Below, piece by piece: positions 1-7,973 of a DNA stretch of 14,251 bases. The translations under genes were made by a program, and so were the position numbers. The notes below the pieces were generated by a model, which was given only the letters and a program-made list of their open reading frames with translations, did no database searches and was not told the origin of the DNA. The stretch is from the NCBI GenBank assembly GCA_030699515.1, contig JAUYME010000007.1, positions 1 to 14,251 on the forward strand, written 5' to 3'. The stretch comes from a bacterium. Lineage in GTDB: Bacteria > Patescibacteriota > Minisyncoccia > UBA6257 > 1-14-0-10-44-23. The stretch's first letter is position 1; the number at the start of each line of letters is the position of its first letter.

Positions 1-611
1 GGGCGAGGCAGTAGGGCGTTGCGGGGGAAGACTTTGTCTGTGCCTTCCGCCCAGACGGGCAGTACCCTGGCTTGAGACCGGAGTACTAGCCTTGTAAGGC
101 CCCCTTTCACAAGGGGCCGCATGGGCTTTCCCAGCATGGGAGAGTAGAGTCGCTCCCCATTGCCAGAGCTGGTTCGTCCACCTTCAGGAAAGAAGATGGC
201 AGACTCTCCGGCACGGAGTCGCGCTGCGACTCGGTCGATGGCAGCCAGCTGCTGGCGCCAATTGCCGTTTCTTGGCATGAACTCGGTGCGTAGCAGTGCC
301 CAGGAGAGAGAGTGGTGCCTGAGCGCCTTGAAATTGTCCCTATCGGGTGTGTTCCATGCGCTGTGACACATGTTACGCCAGTACCAAGGTGCAAAGAGGC
401 CGGGCAAGAGTAGGATCGCCTCCACAAATTTGGAGAGGTGGTTCGCTACTATCAGCAAAGGTTCCGGCTCTTTGGGAAAGTTTTGCTGATTGCGGATCTT
501 GAGACGCCCGGTTAGGCGAAGCAAGATGTTGATACCGGCAATTATTTCGCCGGCTTGTCGAAGTGCATCCCATTTGGCTTGGAGACGCACGCGGGAATTA
601 CCGTTTTGCAT
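1..611 (-). CDS. PlsC-like acyltransferase, 3' end cut by the window
   Basis: An open frame runs from ATG at 611-609 to the left edge without a stop: 203 residues, C-terminus missing. It fits the glycerol-3-phosphate/1-acylglycerol-3-phosphate acyltransferase family, which transfers fatty acyl groups to make phosphatidic acid at the inner membrane. Visible are motif I (NH at residues 57-58), motif III (FPEGGRT, residues 141-147) and a motif IV-like stretch (LPVWAEGT then P196). Oddity: the usual H-x4-D dyad is not intact, since the Asp position is V63 and an acidic E64 follows one residue later. GGAG lies 8 nt before the ATG, a real Shine-Dalgarno, unlike most genes here. The gene is visibly more GC-rich than the AT-rich genes to its right, so transfer is possible. 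Family assignment is fairly sure; substrate and activity are not. Confidence 0.8.
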   Translation of the reverse strand, partial: MQNGNSRVRLQAKWDALRQAGEIIAGINILLRLTGRLKIRNQQNFPKEPEPLLIVANHLSKFVEAILLLPGLFAPWYWRNMCHSAWNTPDRDNFKALRHHSLSWALLRTEFMPRNGNWRQQLAAIDRVAARLRAGESAIFFPEGGRTSSGNGERLYSPMLGKPMRPLVKGGLTRLVLRSQARVLPVWAEGTDKVFPRNALLPR

Positions 612-697
612 GCGTGTTTCTCCAGTTGGGACGCTTGCAGTGAGAGTAGTAAAATTTGATAAATATTGCAAATATAGAGTGGTCTGTTGATAGCTGG

Positions 698-727
698 TTG
701 TATTTTTAGCCGTAATTTGCCTATAAT
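698..727 (+). promoter_or_regulatory. Promoter for the 808 gene
   Basis: TTGTAT (698-703) and a consensus TATAAT (722-727) are 18 bp apart. A start near 734 would give a leader of about 74 nt before the ATG at 808. Called by eye from consensus boxes. Confidence 0.5.
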
Positions 728-807
728 TAGGGTAATCCGTGTTTCGGTCGAATTTCTTTTAACCCCCAGGTTGAAAGATGCCAATATAAAACTAATTCGT
801 TTAAAAT

Positions 808-984
808 ATGGCAGGAAAAGAAAAACTATCTTTTTACGATGTAAAAAGTAAGAAAAAGTTCGATAGCGACAACTACCGCATCGAAGAAAAGAAAGGACGC
901 TACTTCGCAGTTACCAAAAGCCAAAGTGGTCCGCACGAGTGCTGGAGAGTAGTAGGAAAAGATTTTGCAATGGCGAACAAATAG
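808..984 (+). CDS. Small basic protein of unknown function
   Basis: ATG at 808 opens 58 codons ending TAG at 982-984. The protein begins MAGKEKLSFYDVKSKKKF and has a compact, charged, beta-prone composition with aromatic residues spread through it (Y10, Y22, Y32, F33, W46) and one Cys (C45). It has no signal peptide or membrane segment and is probably cytoplasmic. I do not recognise a named family; the layout resembles small conserved proteins of CPR genomes (inference). No Shine-Dalgarno is seen. A promoter lies upstream and a strong terminator starts 16 nt after the stop, so it is probably a single-gene unit. The clean start, terminator and non-random composition support it as real despite its length. 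Confidence 0.75.
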   Translation: MAGKEKLSFYDVKSKKKFDSDNYRIEEKKGRYFAVTKSQSGPHECWRVVGKDFAMANK

Positions 985-1000
985 GTTCCAGTAAGTTCTA

Positions 1001-1036
1001 AAAAACATCCCGATGGTTATCGGGATGTTTTTTTCT
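1001..1036. terminator. Bidirectional terminator between convergent genes
   Basis: A 10-bp stem (1005-1014 with 1019-1028, loop GGTT) has an A tract on its left and a T tract on its right. It can therefore end transcription of the 808 gene on the plus strand and of the 1048-1503 gene on the minus strand. The core CCCGAT/ATCGGG recurs in the tRNA terminator at 9747-9762. Confidence 0.85.
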
Positions 1037-1047
1037 CTTGTCTTTGC

Positions 1048-1503
1048 TTAGCTTGCTCGGAAGTCTGCGACGTCCTCTACAAGGTCGCGAAAGCGCTCAA
1101 TTATATTTGATAGAAGAGAGCTTTGTTCTTGTCTTCGCTCTTGTACGGCTCTTATCTTATCTCCCTCATTTTCTACTACGGCAATACTAAGGGTTATGAC
1201 AGTTTGCATTTCGTCTTCCAGAAGTTCTTGGTCGTCCTCGTCCAGTTGTTGGAAGCTATTGTTTAGTGCAGTTATGCCTGTTCCAAGAATGTTTAGAGTT
1301 TGTGCTGAACTAAGCAATATCTGTTGATCTGCTGAAAGCTGAACGGACAGAGAATTTAATGCAAGCGATGTTGAGCTAAGCAGCTGGGACATTTCTTGCT
1401 GTACGCTCAGGGGCAGTGTTGCAGCCTGGGTAAAAAGAGGGCCAGCGAACACTACTGCTGATAGAGCTACAAGAAGCATACCCATTTTTAGCTTATTTTT
1501 CAT
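1048..1503 (-). CDS. Secreted helical protein, unknown function
   Basis: This 151-residue protein starts at ATG 1503-1501. The N-terminus is a clear signal peptide: basic MKNKLK, a hydrophobic run MGMLLVALSAVVFAG, then TQAAT, with a probable cut near residue 28. The mature part is Ser/Leu/Gln-rich and looks all-helical, with two Leu/acidic segments (about residues 85-110 and 130-150) that could form coiled coils. It has no Cys and no anchor motif, so it is probably exported and soluble. I do not recognise the family. No Shine-Dalgarno is visible. It diverges from the giant secreted protein at 1771 and shares a 267-bp intergenic region with it, so joint regulation is possible. Low-complexity export proteins like this are common in CPR bacteria (inference). 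Confidence 0.75.
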   Translation of the reverse strand: MKNKLKMGMLLVALSAVVFAGPLFTQAATLPLSVQQEMSQLLSSTSLALNSLSVQLSADQQILLSSAQTLNILGTGITALNNSFQQLDEDDQELLEDEMQTVITLSIAVVENEGDKIRAVQERRQEQSSLLSNIIERFRDLVEDVADFRAS

Positions 1504-1548
1504 GTTAATTGAACATATAAGTAGTGATTAATTGGCCGACCTTTTGCG

Positions 1549-1577
1549 TTTATCTTGTAAATTGATTTTCTTTGCAA
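1549..1577 (-). promoter_or_regulatory. Promoter for the 1503 gene, inside an inverted repeat
   Basis: Reading the minus strand, TTGCAA (1577-1572) and GATAAA (1554-1549) are 17 bp apart and lie 45 nt before the ATG. The boxes fall within an inverted repeat, TTTATCTTG (1549-1557) and CAAGATAAA (1575-1583), with a 17-nt spacer. The symmetry around the boxes would suit an operator. Promoter strength and repressor binding are guesses. Confidence 0.4.
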
Positions 1578-1770
1578 GATAAAAGCATAATTCTTACCTC
1601 ACGTAGCCTTTCAAGCCGCAAATTAATTTGCGATTTGACGGCTCGTAATATATGACGTTTTGTTACATTTTTTATTACTGCGGTTTTGTACAAGAGTTTA
1701 CTGTGGAAAGCGGAATGCCGATTTTTGAATATATACATGATATTATTAGGGAAAGTTTCTTATATAGAGA

Positions 1771-4700
1771 ATGCATAAAAGGATAAAGAAGTCAGCAAAA
1801 CAATTCGGCCTTGTTGCGGTCTTGTTTTTGGGTCTGGCATTTCTTAACACGGGGTCGGCTCAAGTTATTGACAGAGGTAGGATTGACCAGCGTGATGTGC
1901 TAGAGGTTTTTGAAGACTTTGGCAATCGTTTAGATTTTAATGCCGGGCAAACGGGTATTGAAACAGTGCAAACAGATGGTTTCAACAGTACCCAAACAAA
2001 TGATAGTTTTTATTTTCAATCCGGAGACAGCACTGTCATCACCGGTGATGGGGGCGGGGGAGGTTTTGATTCCAGGTCCCGTATTGAGTTTGGTGCTAAT
2101 AATTTTGATTTTTCTACACAAATTGACCCTGGTGACGTAGTGATTCCGGTAGATCCTGTGCTTGTAGAAGATCCTGTCCGTATAGATCCGGGGGGCGATT
2201 CGGTTTCCGTAGATACTGGAGGTACTGAAGATACTGGTACAGGAGATGCAGGCAGCGGCTCAACTATAGACATTGAGGAGCCTCCGGTTAAGGTTGAAGA
2301 TCCTGCCGGTGAAACTGCTGTTGATGAAACGCCTCCGGTTAAGGTTGATGATCCGGTTCAAGAAGAGCCTCCGGTTGAAGTTGAAGAGGATGAACCATCC
2401 GGACAGACATCGGTTGACACAGGCTCTTCAGGCGGTGGAGGTGGCGGTGGAGGTGGAGGGGGATCTTCATCATCGGTGGATTCGGGAACTTTGAGCCCGG
2501 GAGATATTGTTCATATTCCAAGGGAGGACGCAGGGGTAGTTGTTAAAAAGCAGGTTACGGTTACTGCGCAGAATGATTCTGTAACTACATATCAGCCCTA
2601 CATTAGGGCAAACAGCAGAGTAAGCCTTACGCCTTTTGAAAATTCTGTAGCGGTTAAGATTAGCGGTCAGGCAGAGTTGATAAGCAGTGCAAACAGAAGG
2701 GAGTTTCGGGAAATATCGGTTGAAACGGCCGGAAATATTTTTGCCAGTTTGGCGCGTGGAACTGCAAGGACAGCAGATACCGGTTTTAATGCAGGTGTTG
2801 AAATTACAGATGCAGATTTAATTGCAGATATTGAAAAAGAGATTAAGCCATCAATTTTTGAAAGAGTTTCCATAAGTATTGATGACTTTTTTACTGACTT
2901 AGGCATAAGAATTACTAATTTCTTTCGGCCGGGGGCAGATGTTGATGATGCAGATACTTTGGATGGAGGAAAGAGCAGTACGGTTATCAGTTCTGAATCG
3001 GAGGGGGGAAGAGCCACTTTAAGTTTCGTTGAAGGAGATGACGGTTTTCTTAGTTTGGTAACGGTGGTGGAAGGTTCCGGTGATGACAAGTCTTCTACTT
3101 CTGTGAGCGGATCCGGAGGAGGGAGTTCTAGCAGTGGAGGGGGGGCATGCAGTCCGAACAGTTGCGTTGGTGAGTGCACAACAAGTTCGGGAGCTGCCGG
3201 AACGTGTCAGTCGGGAACTACCACAAAATATAGCGCTGGCGGGGCTAAACTCGATGGACCGCAAGGCGCGCAAACATCGGGTGATCGAGTTTATAATTCT
3301 CCGGAAGAGGCAGCAGCAGCGGGCGAGGCGACCATAACAAAGATTGAAGAAGCGACCTGTGAGTGTGTTGCCGGCGGAGGCAGACCGGTGCCAGATCCGG
3401 AACCGGAAAAATATGGTGCATGCCCCATGCCAACGGGCAGTTACGATGAGAGCGACAGCGACTCAGGGTATTCTCCTTGGACAACTACAGTCACCATAGG
3501 TAGCCCAAGCCAATCTCAGCTACAGCAAATTCTTGGAACTGGTGAAATGTGTGAAGGGGGTCTTTATGAAGAACTGGCTGCTCAAGAAGCGGAGCTAGAA
3601 AATTTACAAGCCGAAGCTGAGCAAAGAGATCAGGAGGCAAGAGCGGCGGGTGTTGAAGATCCGGATGCTGCTGTTCCTGTTGGTGAAGAGCCGGCTAGTG
3701 CGGAAGAAATTGCCACGGCTGAAGCTGCGGTTGCGGCTGCCGAAGAAATTGAAAAGCAGGCAATTCAAGAGGCAGTAGATGCAGGAGCACACGAGGCATC
3801 ACAGCAAGGAATTGACTCTGCGGAAAGCCAGGCGGTGAGAGAGGCTTTGGAGGCATCGCAGGCGGCAAGGGATAACTTAGACAGTCTTCAAAGCAGAGGA
3901 AGGCAGAGTCCTCAAGAGCGCGCACACATTATTGCAAGAAATGCAGATCATGCAGTAACTGCTCAAGAGAATGAAATAGCACAAACAGAATTTGTCATTA
4001 ATTCTATAGACAACGATGGTGATTGTGTTGTTGACGATGGCGCAGCGAACAATTTTGGTGGAGATTCTGCCGCGTATTATTCAGCGATGACGGGAGAGCC
4101 GCGGGAGAACTTTGAAATGAATTTGAGTGATGGTTGGAATACGGTAGAAACCGTGACTGATGCGAGCGGAAATCCAGTGCAGGCCACGGATGATTTTGGC
4201 AATCCTCAGTTTGATAGCGAGGGAAATCCGATATTCGAAATAGAAAATGTTCACTATAGCTGGCAGGACCCCGACGGTGATGGAGTGGATAATCTAACTG
4301 AGGCAGAGGCGGAAGCAGCAAAGAGAGAGGCTCAGCTTCAGGCCCTGCAAAATATGATCTTGGCGGAGATTGAGATTAGCTCTCCCGGAGAGCTGGCAAG
4401 TAACGCAGACGCAGCACAGCTTGCATGTTTCCAAAATATTAATCTTCCAGAAACCATAGAATGTGATTTGGATTGTGATGCAGGACAAACCTACAATACG
4501 CAAGGCGGTGGGCAGGAAACCTGCGAAGAATGCGGAGCTGGTCCGGCAGAGAGTAACTCTTCTGACACTCAGCACGCTCCAACCGTCGAGCTTAATAATG
4601 AACCGTCCGGGCACCCATCTGGATGGGCTAGAGGGCAAACCTATAACGTCACAGTTACACACTCAAACGATTGTGCTGCTTCGGTAAGCGGCGATTTGGG

Positions 4701-6642
4701 TTGCGGTCTATCAGGCTACAAGGCCCCTACAGCAGAAGAATTAGCTACAGACAGCGAATCAAGCTCTGAAGGAGACGGCCCTGGCGGTACTCCTCCAGGC
4801 GGCGGAGGCGGCGGAGGTGGAGCCGGTGGAGCCGGTGGTGATGGTGGAAGTGTTGCACCTGTACCGGATGGTGCTGAAGTTGAAGATCCTACTGATGAAG
4901 ATAGGGATGATCAAAATCCGATTAGAAGATTTTTTGAAGATCTCTTTGGCGGAATAGGCGATGCTTTGGGTGATTTTTGGAATGGATTAAGGGGTGAGGA
5001 CTTCGATGCTGAAGATTCAGGAGAGCCAACTATAACAAGCGAGCCTGAAGATGAGGAAGATGAGGAAGAAGAGGAAGAGCCGACAAGTGAAGATAGTGAT
5101 GAGGGTAGAGTGCGAGAAGAGGAAGATGATGACGAGGAAACTGAACCAGGCCTAGCGCCTTCTAGCTCTGAAGATTCTAAAGAAGGGGATGATGATGAAG
5201 AAGAGGGCGGAGACGAAGAGGAGGACGATAACGCTGGAGATGACAGCGGCAAGGATAAAGACAAGGATGATACGCCGACACGTTCATCGCCGGCTCAGCC
5301 TTGGGGTCCTAGCCCAACCGAACCGACACCTCCTACAATAGCAACTCCGGAAGACGACGATGATGATACGCCACCTCCACCGCCAACAAAGGAGGATGAC
5401 CTAAAGTGTTCACCGCCAACACTTGGCAATGTAAGGGCTGCGTTGCAAGAAGATAAGAGGGAGAATCCTGGCATTGGATTTTATGACGAGGAGTTTAAAG
5501 ACATTCACAGTGAAATGGATCAGTTCAAGGATGGTAAATTCAAAGGACTCCTTGCTCCTTCTCCAGAGAAGCAAATAGCGGCTGCCGAGAGAATCGCCAA
5601 AGTAATTGAGGACCAAATAAGCTGTGGTGGTGGTAATCAGTGCACTGGTGCAGGCGGTACGTGTAAGCCCACATATGTATTTAATTCGCAGAAAAAAAAG
5701 CCTAGTGATTCAAACTATCAATGTATTTGTGGGGGCGCCGGCCAATCTGGGTCAAATTCTGCAGAGACAGAGAGGAAAGAAGAGCCACCGAAAGAGGACG
5801 AGCCGACAACTCCGCCAGACTCCACTCCTACCGAGCGTGACGAGGAACCACCTACAGAAGAACCCACAGTAGAGACTAAGCCGATTGCTTGCGGTGAAGC
5901 AGTTGCTCCTCGCTGTGGCGGAATCTGTGAAGATAGTTCTGTATGCGGCCAAAAAATTTATAGCACTTGCGACCCATATCCTGGACCGGAAAGTGGATAT
6001 TCATTGGAGGAATGGAATGCAGAAGTTGCCAGAATTGAAGGAGGGATAGGTTCATTATTGGAAGGATTGAAAAATGATTCTGAGAATGCAGGTTGTAAGG
6101 ATATCCGTGCACGTTCGTGCAGCTGTGCTGGAGCACAAGAGAAAGAAACATCTGCACCAGAGCCGACGGTTGTTCCTCAACCCAACCCAACTGTAGGAAC
6201 GACTCCAGCCCCCACTCCGAAAACGGAGGAATCACTATCGTGTAAGCCAAAATATGCTGTATTGAAATATGGTGACTGTGGCCGTTGCAGGCAATTCGCC
6301 GATGCGATCGAAGGAGAACTTTCAGATTTAAGAGCAGCATCGGAGAAGAGGGTCAAATATGTTTTTCATCCACCGAATTACGGATATAACATAGCTTGGG
6401 ATATCTCAAAGAAAATTGTTCCTAATGGGTTGCAGCTTCCGTTTATTGTTGTGATGATTGATTGGGATTGTAATGGTACTTATAATGGATATAGAGTTTT
6501 TGCGGGTGGAAGAGGATCAGCAGTCACTGGACCATCTGGTCTTACAGGACAAGTAGATTCAATCATACGCAACTTCCAAGACAAACGCTTATGGAATACA
6601 GATGTTAATAATATTCGTGCGTTTAGCGCTGATGCGAGATAA
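1771..6642 (+). CDS. Giant secreted Cys-module protein with C-terminal thioredoxin-like domain
   Basis: 1623 residues. Residues 1-31 are a signal peptide ending in GSA before QV, so the protein is exported. Residues 32-459 contain no Cys: an acidic Pro/Val region with three PPV(K/E)V repeats (from residues 171, 188 and 200), an 11-Gly run (221-231) and a folded-looking segment of about 235-390. From C460 I count 34 Cys. Three modules end in C-x-C: 460-532 (CEC), 1285-1320 (CIC) and 1374-1452 (CSC). A Glu/Ala-rich coiled-coil-like region lies at about 590-745. Asp-rich metal-binding-like motifs are DNDGDC (747-752) and DPDGDGVDN (833-841, like thrombospondin type 3). A second Gly run (about 1008-1026) and an Asp/Glu tract (about 1087-1167) follow. 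Residues about 1495-1605 look thioredoxin-like: CGRC (1503-1506), alternating strands and helices, and a probable cis-Pro (P1557 in LPF). There is no C-terminal membrane anchor or LPxTG. It is likely a surface or matrix protein; its function is unknown. ATG 1771 is the first start before the signal peptide, with TATATA at 1761-1766 and no Shine-Dalgarno. Confidence 0.9.
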   Translation: MHKRIKKSAKQFGLVAVLFLGLAFLNTGSAQVIDRGRIDQRDVLEVFEDFGNRLDFNAGQTGIETVQTDGFNSTQTNDSFYFQSGDSTVITGDGGGGGFDSRSRIEFGANNFDFSTQIDPGDVVIPVDPVLVEDPVRIDPGGDSVSVDTGGTEDTGTGDAGSGSTIDIEEPPVKVEDPAGETAVDETPPVKVDDPVQEEPPVEVEEDEPSGQTSVDTGSSGGGGGGGGGGGSSSSVDSGTLSPGDIVHIPREDAGVVVKKQVTVTAQNDSVTTYQPYIRANSRVSLTPFENSVAVKISGQAELISSANRREFREISVETAGNIFASLARGTARTADTGFNAGVEITDADLIADIEKEIKPSIFERVSISIDDFFTDLGIRITNFFRPGADVDDADTLDGGKSSTVISSESEGGRATLSFVEGDDGFLSLVTVVEGSGDDKSSTSVSGSGGGSSSSGGGACSPNSCVGECTTSSGAAGTCQSGTTTKYSAGGAKLDGPQGAQTSGDRVYNSPEEAAAAGEATITKIEEATCECVAGGGRPVPDPEPEKYGACPMPTGSYDESDSDSGYSPWTTTVTIGSPSQSQLQQILGTGEMCEGGLYEELAAQEAELENLQAEAEQRDQEARAAGVEDPDAAVPVGEEPASAEEIATAEAAVAAAEEIEKQAIQEAVDAGAHEASQQGIDSAESQAVREALEASQAARDNLDSLQSRGRQSPQERAHIIARNADHAVTAQENEIAQTEFVINSIDNDGDCVVDDGAANNFGGDSAAYYSAMTGEPRENFEMNLSDGWNTVETVTDASGNPVQATDDFGNPQFDSEGNPIFEIENVHYSWQDPDGDGVDNLTEAEAEAAKREAQLQALQNMILAEIEISSPGELASNADAAQLACFQNINLPETIECDLDCDAGQTYNTQGGGQETCEECGAGPAESNSSDTQHAPTVELNNEPSGHPSGWARGQTYNVTVTHSNDCAASVSGDLGCGLSGYKAPTAEELATDSESSSEGDGPGGTPPGGGGGGGGAGGAGGDGGSVAPVPDGAEVEDPTDEDRDDQNPIRRFFEDLFGGIGDALGDFWNGLRGEDFDAEDSGEPTITSEPEDEEDEEEEEEPTSEDSDEGRVREEEDDDEETEPGLAPSSSEDSKEGDDDEEEGGDEEEDDNAGDDSGKDKDKDDTPTRSSPAQPWGPSPTEPTPPTIATPEDDDDDTPPPPPTKEDDLKCSPPTLGNVRAALQEDKRENPGIGFYDEEFKDIHSEMDQFKDGKFKGLLAPSPEKQIAAAERIAKVIEDQISCGGGNQCTGAGGTCKPTYVFNSQKKKPSDSNYQCICGGAGQSGSNSAETERKEEPPKEDEPTTPPDSTPTERDEEPPTEEPTVETKPIACGEAVAPRCGGICEDSSVCGQKIYSTCDPYPGPESGYSLEEWNAEVARIEGGIGSLLEGLKNDSENAGCKDIRARSCSCAGAQEKETSAPEPTVVPQPNPTVGTTPAPTPKTEESLSCKPKYAVLKYGDCGRCRQFADAIEGELSDLRAASEKRVKYVFHPPNYGYNIAWDISKKIVPNGLQLPFIVVMIDWDCNGTYNGYRVFAGGRGSAVTGPSGLTGQVDSIIRNFQDKRLWNTDVNNIRAFSADAR

Positions 6643-6656
6643 CCAACCAATAACTT

Positions 6657-6917
6657 ATGAAAAATGCAACTCGATATATCCTTCTGGCAACTATTCTCAT
6701 TATTATTGCTGCTTTACTAATATGGTGGTATGGATTTTCGAATACTCCTCGCGCTACCGAGCCAGACGAACAAAGTGATATTTCAATTACGAGCGATGAA
6801 ACGAAAGAATGTGTAAATGGAAGAATCTCGGATGAGCGATTAGAATATCTACAAACTGCCGACATGGAAGAACTCACCACCGAGGAACTGAATATTCTCT
6901 TTATAGAATGCTTATAA
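6657..6917 (+). CDS. Small membrane-anchored acidic protein
   Basis: 86 residues starting 14 nt after the giant gene, so probably in the same transcript. Residues 1-6 are basic (MKNATR), residues 7-25 form one hydrophobic helix (YILLATILIIIAALLIWWY), and the rest is an acidic, Thr/Glu-rich tail outside the membrane with two Cys (one near the middle, one near the C-terminus). The N-terminus reads as a signal anchor. I do not recognise a family. Position and topology suggest a membrane partner of the giant secreted protein, which itself has no anchor; this is inference. No Shine-Dalgarno precedes the ATG. The gene ends seven bases before the tail-to-tail transposase remnant. Confidence 0.75.
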   Translation: MKNATRYILLATILIIIAALLIWWYGFSNTPRATEPDEQSDISITSDETKECVNGRISDERLEYLQTADMEELTTEELNILFIECL

Positions 6918-6924
6918 TAGTGTT

Positions 6925-7345
6925 TTAGGTACGCACATTTGGTGGTTTAATTGATTGATAATCGGTAAGGAATTCATTCGGGGTTTTTCCATTTAAACCG
7001 CAATGTTCTAGGTCATTGTAATACATGTTCCATCTTTTTAATTTCTTTTTCAAATCTTCGAGACTTTTAAATTTGTTTTGGTCATAGAATTTCTCTTGAT
7101 CTTCTCGGTGACTCCTCTCTACTGTTCCATTTTGAGCCGGTTTCCCAGGGTCAATGAGGTAATGGATGATATTGTTTTCCTTACAAAACTGATCAAGCGC
7201 ATGAAGCGTTTTCACAGTCATATCGCTTCGTTTGTTCATGCCGGTGTAGTAATTAGTGAATATACTCCCGTTGTGTGTGCACATTACCATAGCCTCTTGA
7301 CAAGGGGTGTTTTTTGCGCTATAATTTAATTTGCACCTGAGAAGC
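6925..7345 (-). pseudogene. C-terminal remnant of an rve-type (DDE) transposase
   Basis: The minus frame from about 7345 to the stop at 6925-6927 encodes the end of an integrase-core (rve) transposase of the IS3/IS481 type. Family signs are THNGSIFTNYYTG where active enzymes have TDNGSEF, then HALDQFCKENNIIHYLIDPGKPAQNG, VERSHREDQEKFY carrying the catalytic Glu, and a terminal YNDLEHCGLNGKTPNEFL. The first catalytic Asp and the DNA-binding N-terminus are absent and the second Asp is replaced by His, so it cannot be active. The frame stays open by chance to an ATG at 7386, but the residues encoded by about 7346-7386 overlap the next gene's start region and do not look like transposase. The left end of the parent element is not identifiable. 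It points to past insertion or deletion at the border of the GC-rich segment. Confidence 0.75.
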
Positions 7346-7360
7346 TCACCCCAACCAAGG

Positions 7361-7367
7361 AAGGAGG
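7361..7367 (+). promoter_or_regulatory. Strong Shine-Dalgarno of the 7374 gene
   Basis: AAGGAGG lies 6 nt before the ATG at 7374. It fixes the start and contrasts with the native genes, which lack such sites. Confidence 0.85.
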
Positions 7368-7373
7368 TCGGCG

Positions 7374-7922
7374 ATGAAGCTGACAACCCTTTTCGTAATA
7401 CTTCTCGTCGCGCTCCTCTTGGGGAGCAGCAGCGTCGCGGGTGGCGACACCAGCGACTTCCAGGTTACCGAGGATGGTCGGGAGACCTACACCATCCCGA
7501 TCAAGGTCGTGAACGATACCGGGTGTTGCGTGCGCATCAGCTGCGCAGGCAAGGAACTCGGGTACATGACGGCCGACCAGAAGGAACTGGTCGTTCAGCT
7601 CCGGGGTAGCCGGGGCATCATGTCCAACTTCCCGGACCCCTTCCAGAACATCAGTGCCTTCATCTTCCGGCCACGCAAGTGGATTGAGGAGATGGAGTGC
7701 ATCCAGGGGCTGGAGCGTGACGAGCTCTGCCACGAGCAGATCGTCTGCAAGCAGGCGGAGCTGGTGATGCGCGACATGCGGACCGGCGAGAAGGTCTCTT
7801 CCGGCGACATCTACGGTGACGTGAGGCACGAGATCCGTTGGGATGTCACCTGGACCATCGAGGCGCTTCCGGAGCCGGAGACATCTTCGCCCGGTGGCGG
7901 AGCCGGTACGTCCTGTGGCTAA
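7374..7922 (+). CDS. GC-rich secreted Cys-containing protein, unknown family
   Basis: 182 residues from ATG 7374, fixed by a consensus Shine-Dalgarno. Residues 1-23 are a signal peptide (MKLTTLFVILLVALLLGSSS then VAG), giving an exported mature protein of about 160 residues. The mature part has seven Cys (C51, C52, C57, C109, C119, C125, C181), suggesting disulfides, a beta-rich start (TYTIPIKVVNDTG) and a Pro/Gly-rich tail ending in SCG. I do not recognise a family. Base composition and codon choice (C/G third positions) differ sharply from the AT-rich genes on both sides. With the transposase scar upstream and a perfect GC hairpin downstream, this reads as an acquired cassette (inference). 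No clear promoter is seen before it. A 281-codon frame on the opposite strand is a by-product of its GC-rich third positions. Confidence 0.8.
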   Translation: MKLTTLFVILLVALLLGSSSVAGGDTSDFQVTEDGRETYTIPIKVVNDTGCCVRISCAGKELGYMTADQKELVVQLRGSRGIMSNFPDPFQNISAFIFRPRKWIEEMECIQGLERDELCHEQIVCKQAELVMRDMRTGEKVSSGDIYGDVRHEIRWDVTWTIEALPEPETSSPGGGAGTSCG

Positions 7923-7941
7923 CCGCTGCAGGGACGCAACG

Positions 7942-7973
7942 TGGAGGGTGGGACGCCTGCGTCCCACCCTCCA
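7942..7973 (+). terminator. Perfect GC-rich hairpin after the 7374 gene
   Basis: A 15-bp perfect stem (7942-7956 with 7959-7973) closes on a 2-nt spacer, 19 nt after the stop codon. It lacks an immediate T tract (a T run follows only at 8000-8007), so it may be a terminator, an mRNA-stabilising hairpin or a mobile palindrome. Confidence 0.6.

Noticed and set aside
107..427. 106-codon minus-strand frame
   Set aside because: Overlaps the acyltransferase in another frame; only the acyltransferase frame shows family motifs and stays open from its Shine-Dalgarno start to the edge.
826..1008. 60-codon minus-strand frame
   Set aside because: Antisense to the small protein at 808-984, which has the promoter, terminator and better composition.
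1550..1738. 62-codon minus-strand frame between the divergent genes
   Set aside because: No ribosome site, no recognisable features, and it covers the promoter region of the 1503 gene.
2667..3179. 170-codon minus-strand frame inside the giant gene
   Set aside because: Antisense shadow with Pro/Ser-rich low-complexity composition mirroring the plus-strand codons.
4911..5264. 117-codon Ser-rich minus-strand frame
   Set aside because: The Ser runs are simply the complement of GAA/GAG/GAT codons in the acidic tract of the giant protein.
1771..6642. Sortase-anchored or autotransporter protein
   Set aside because: No LPxTG motif, C-terminal membrane helix or beta-barrel-like end is present.
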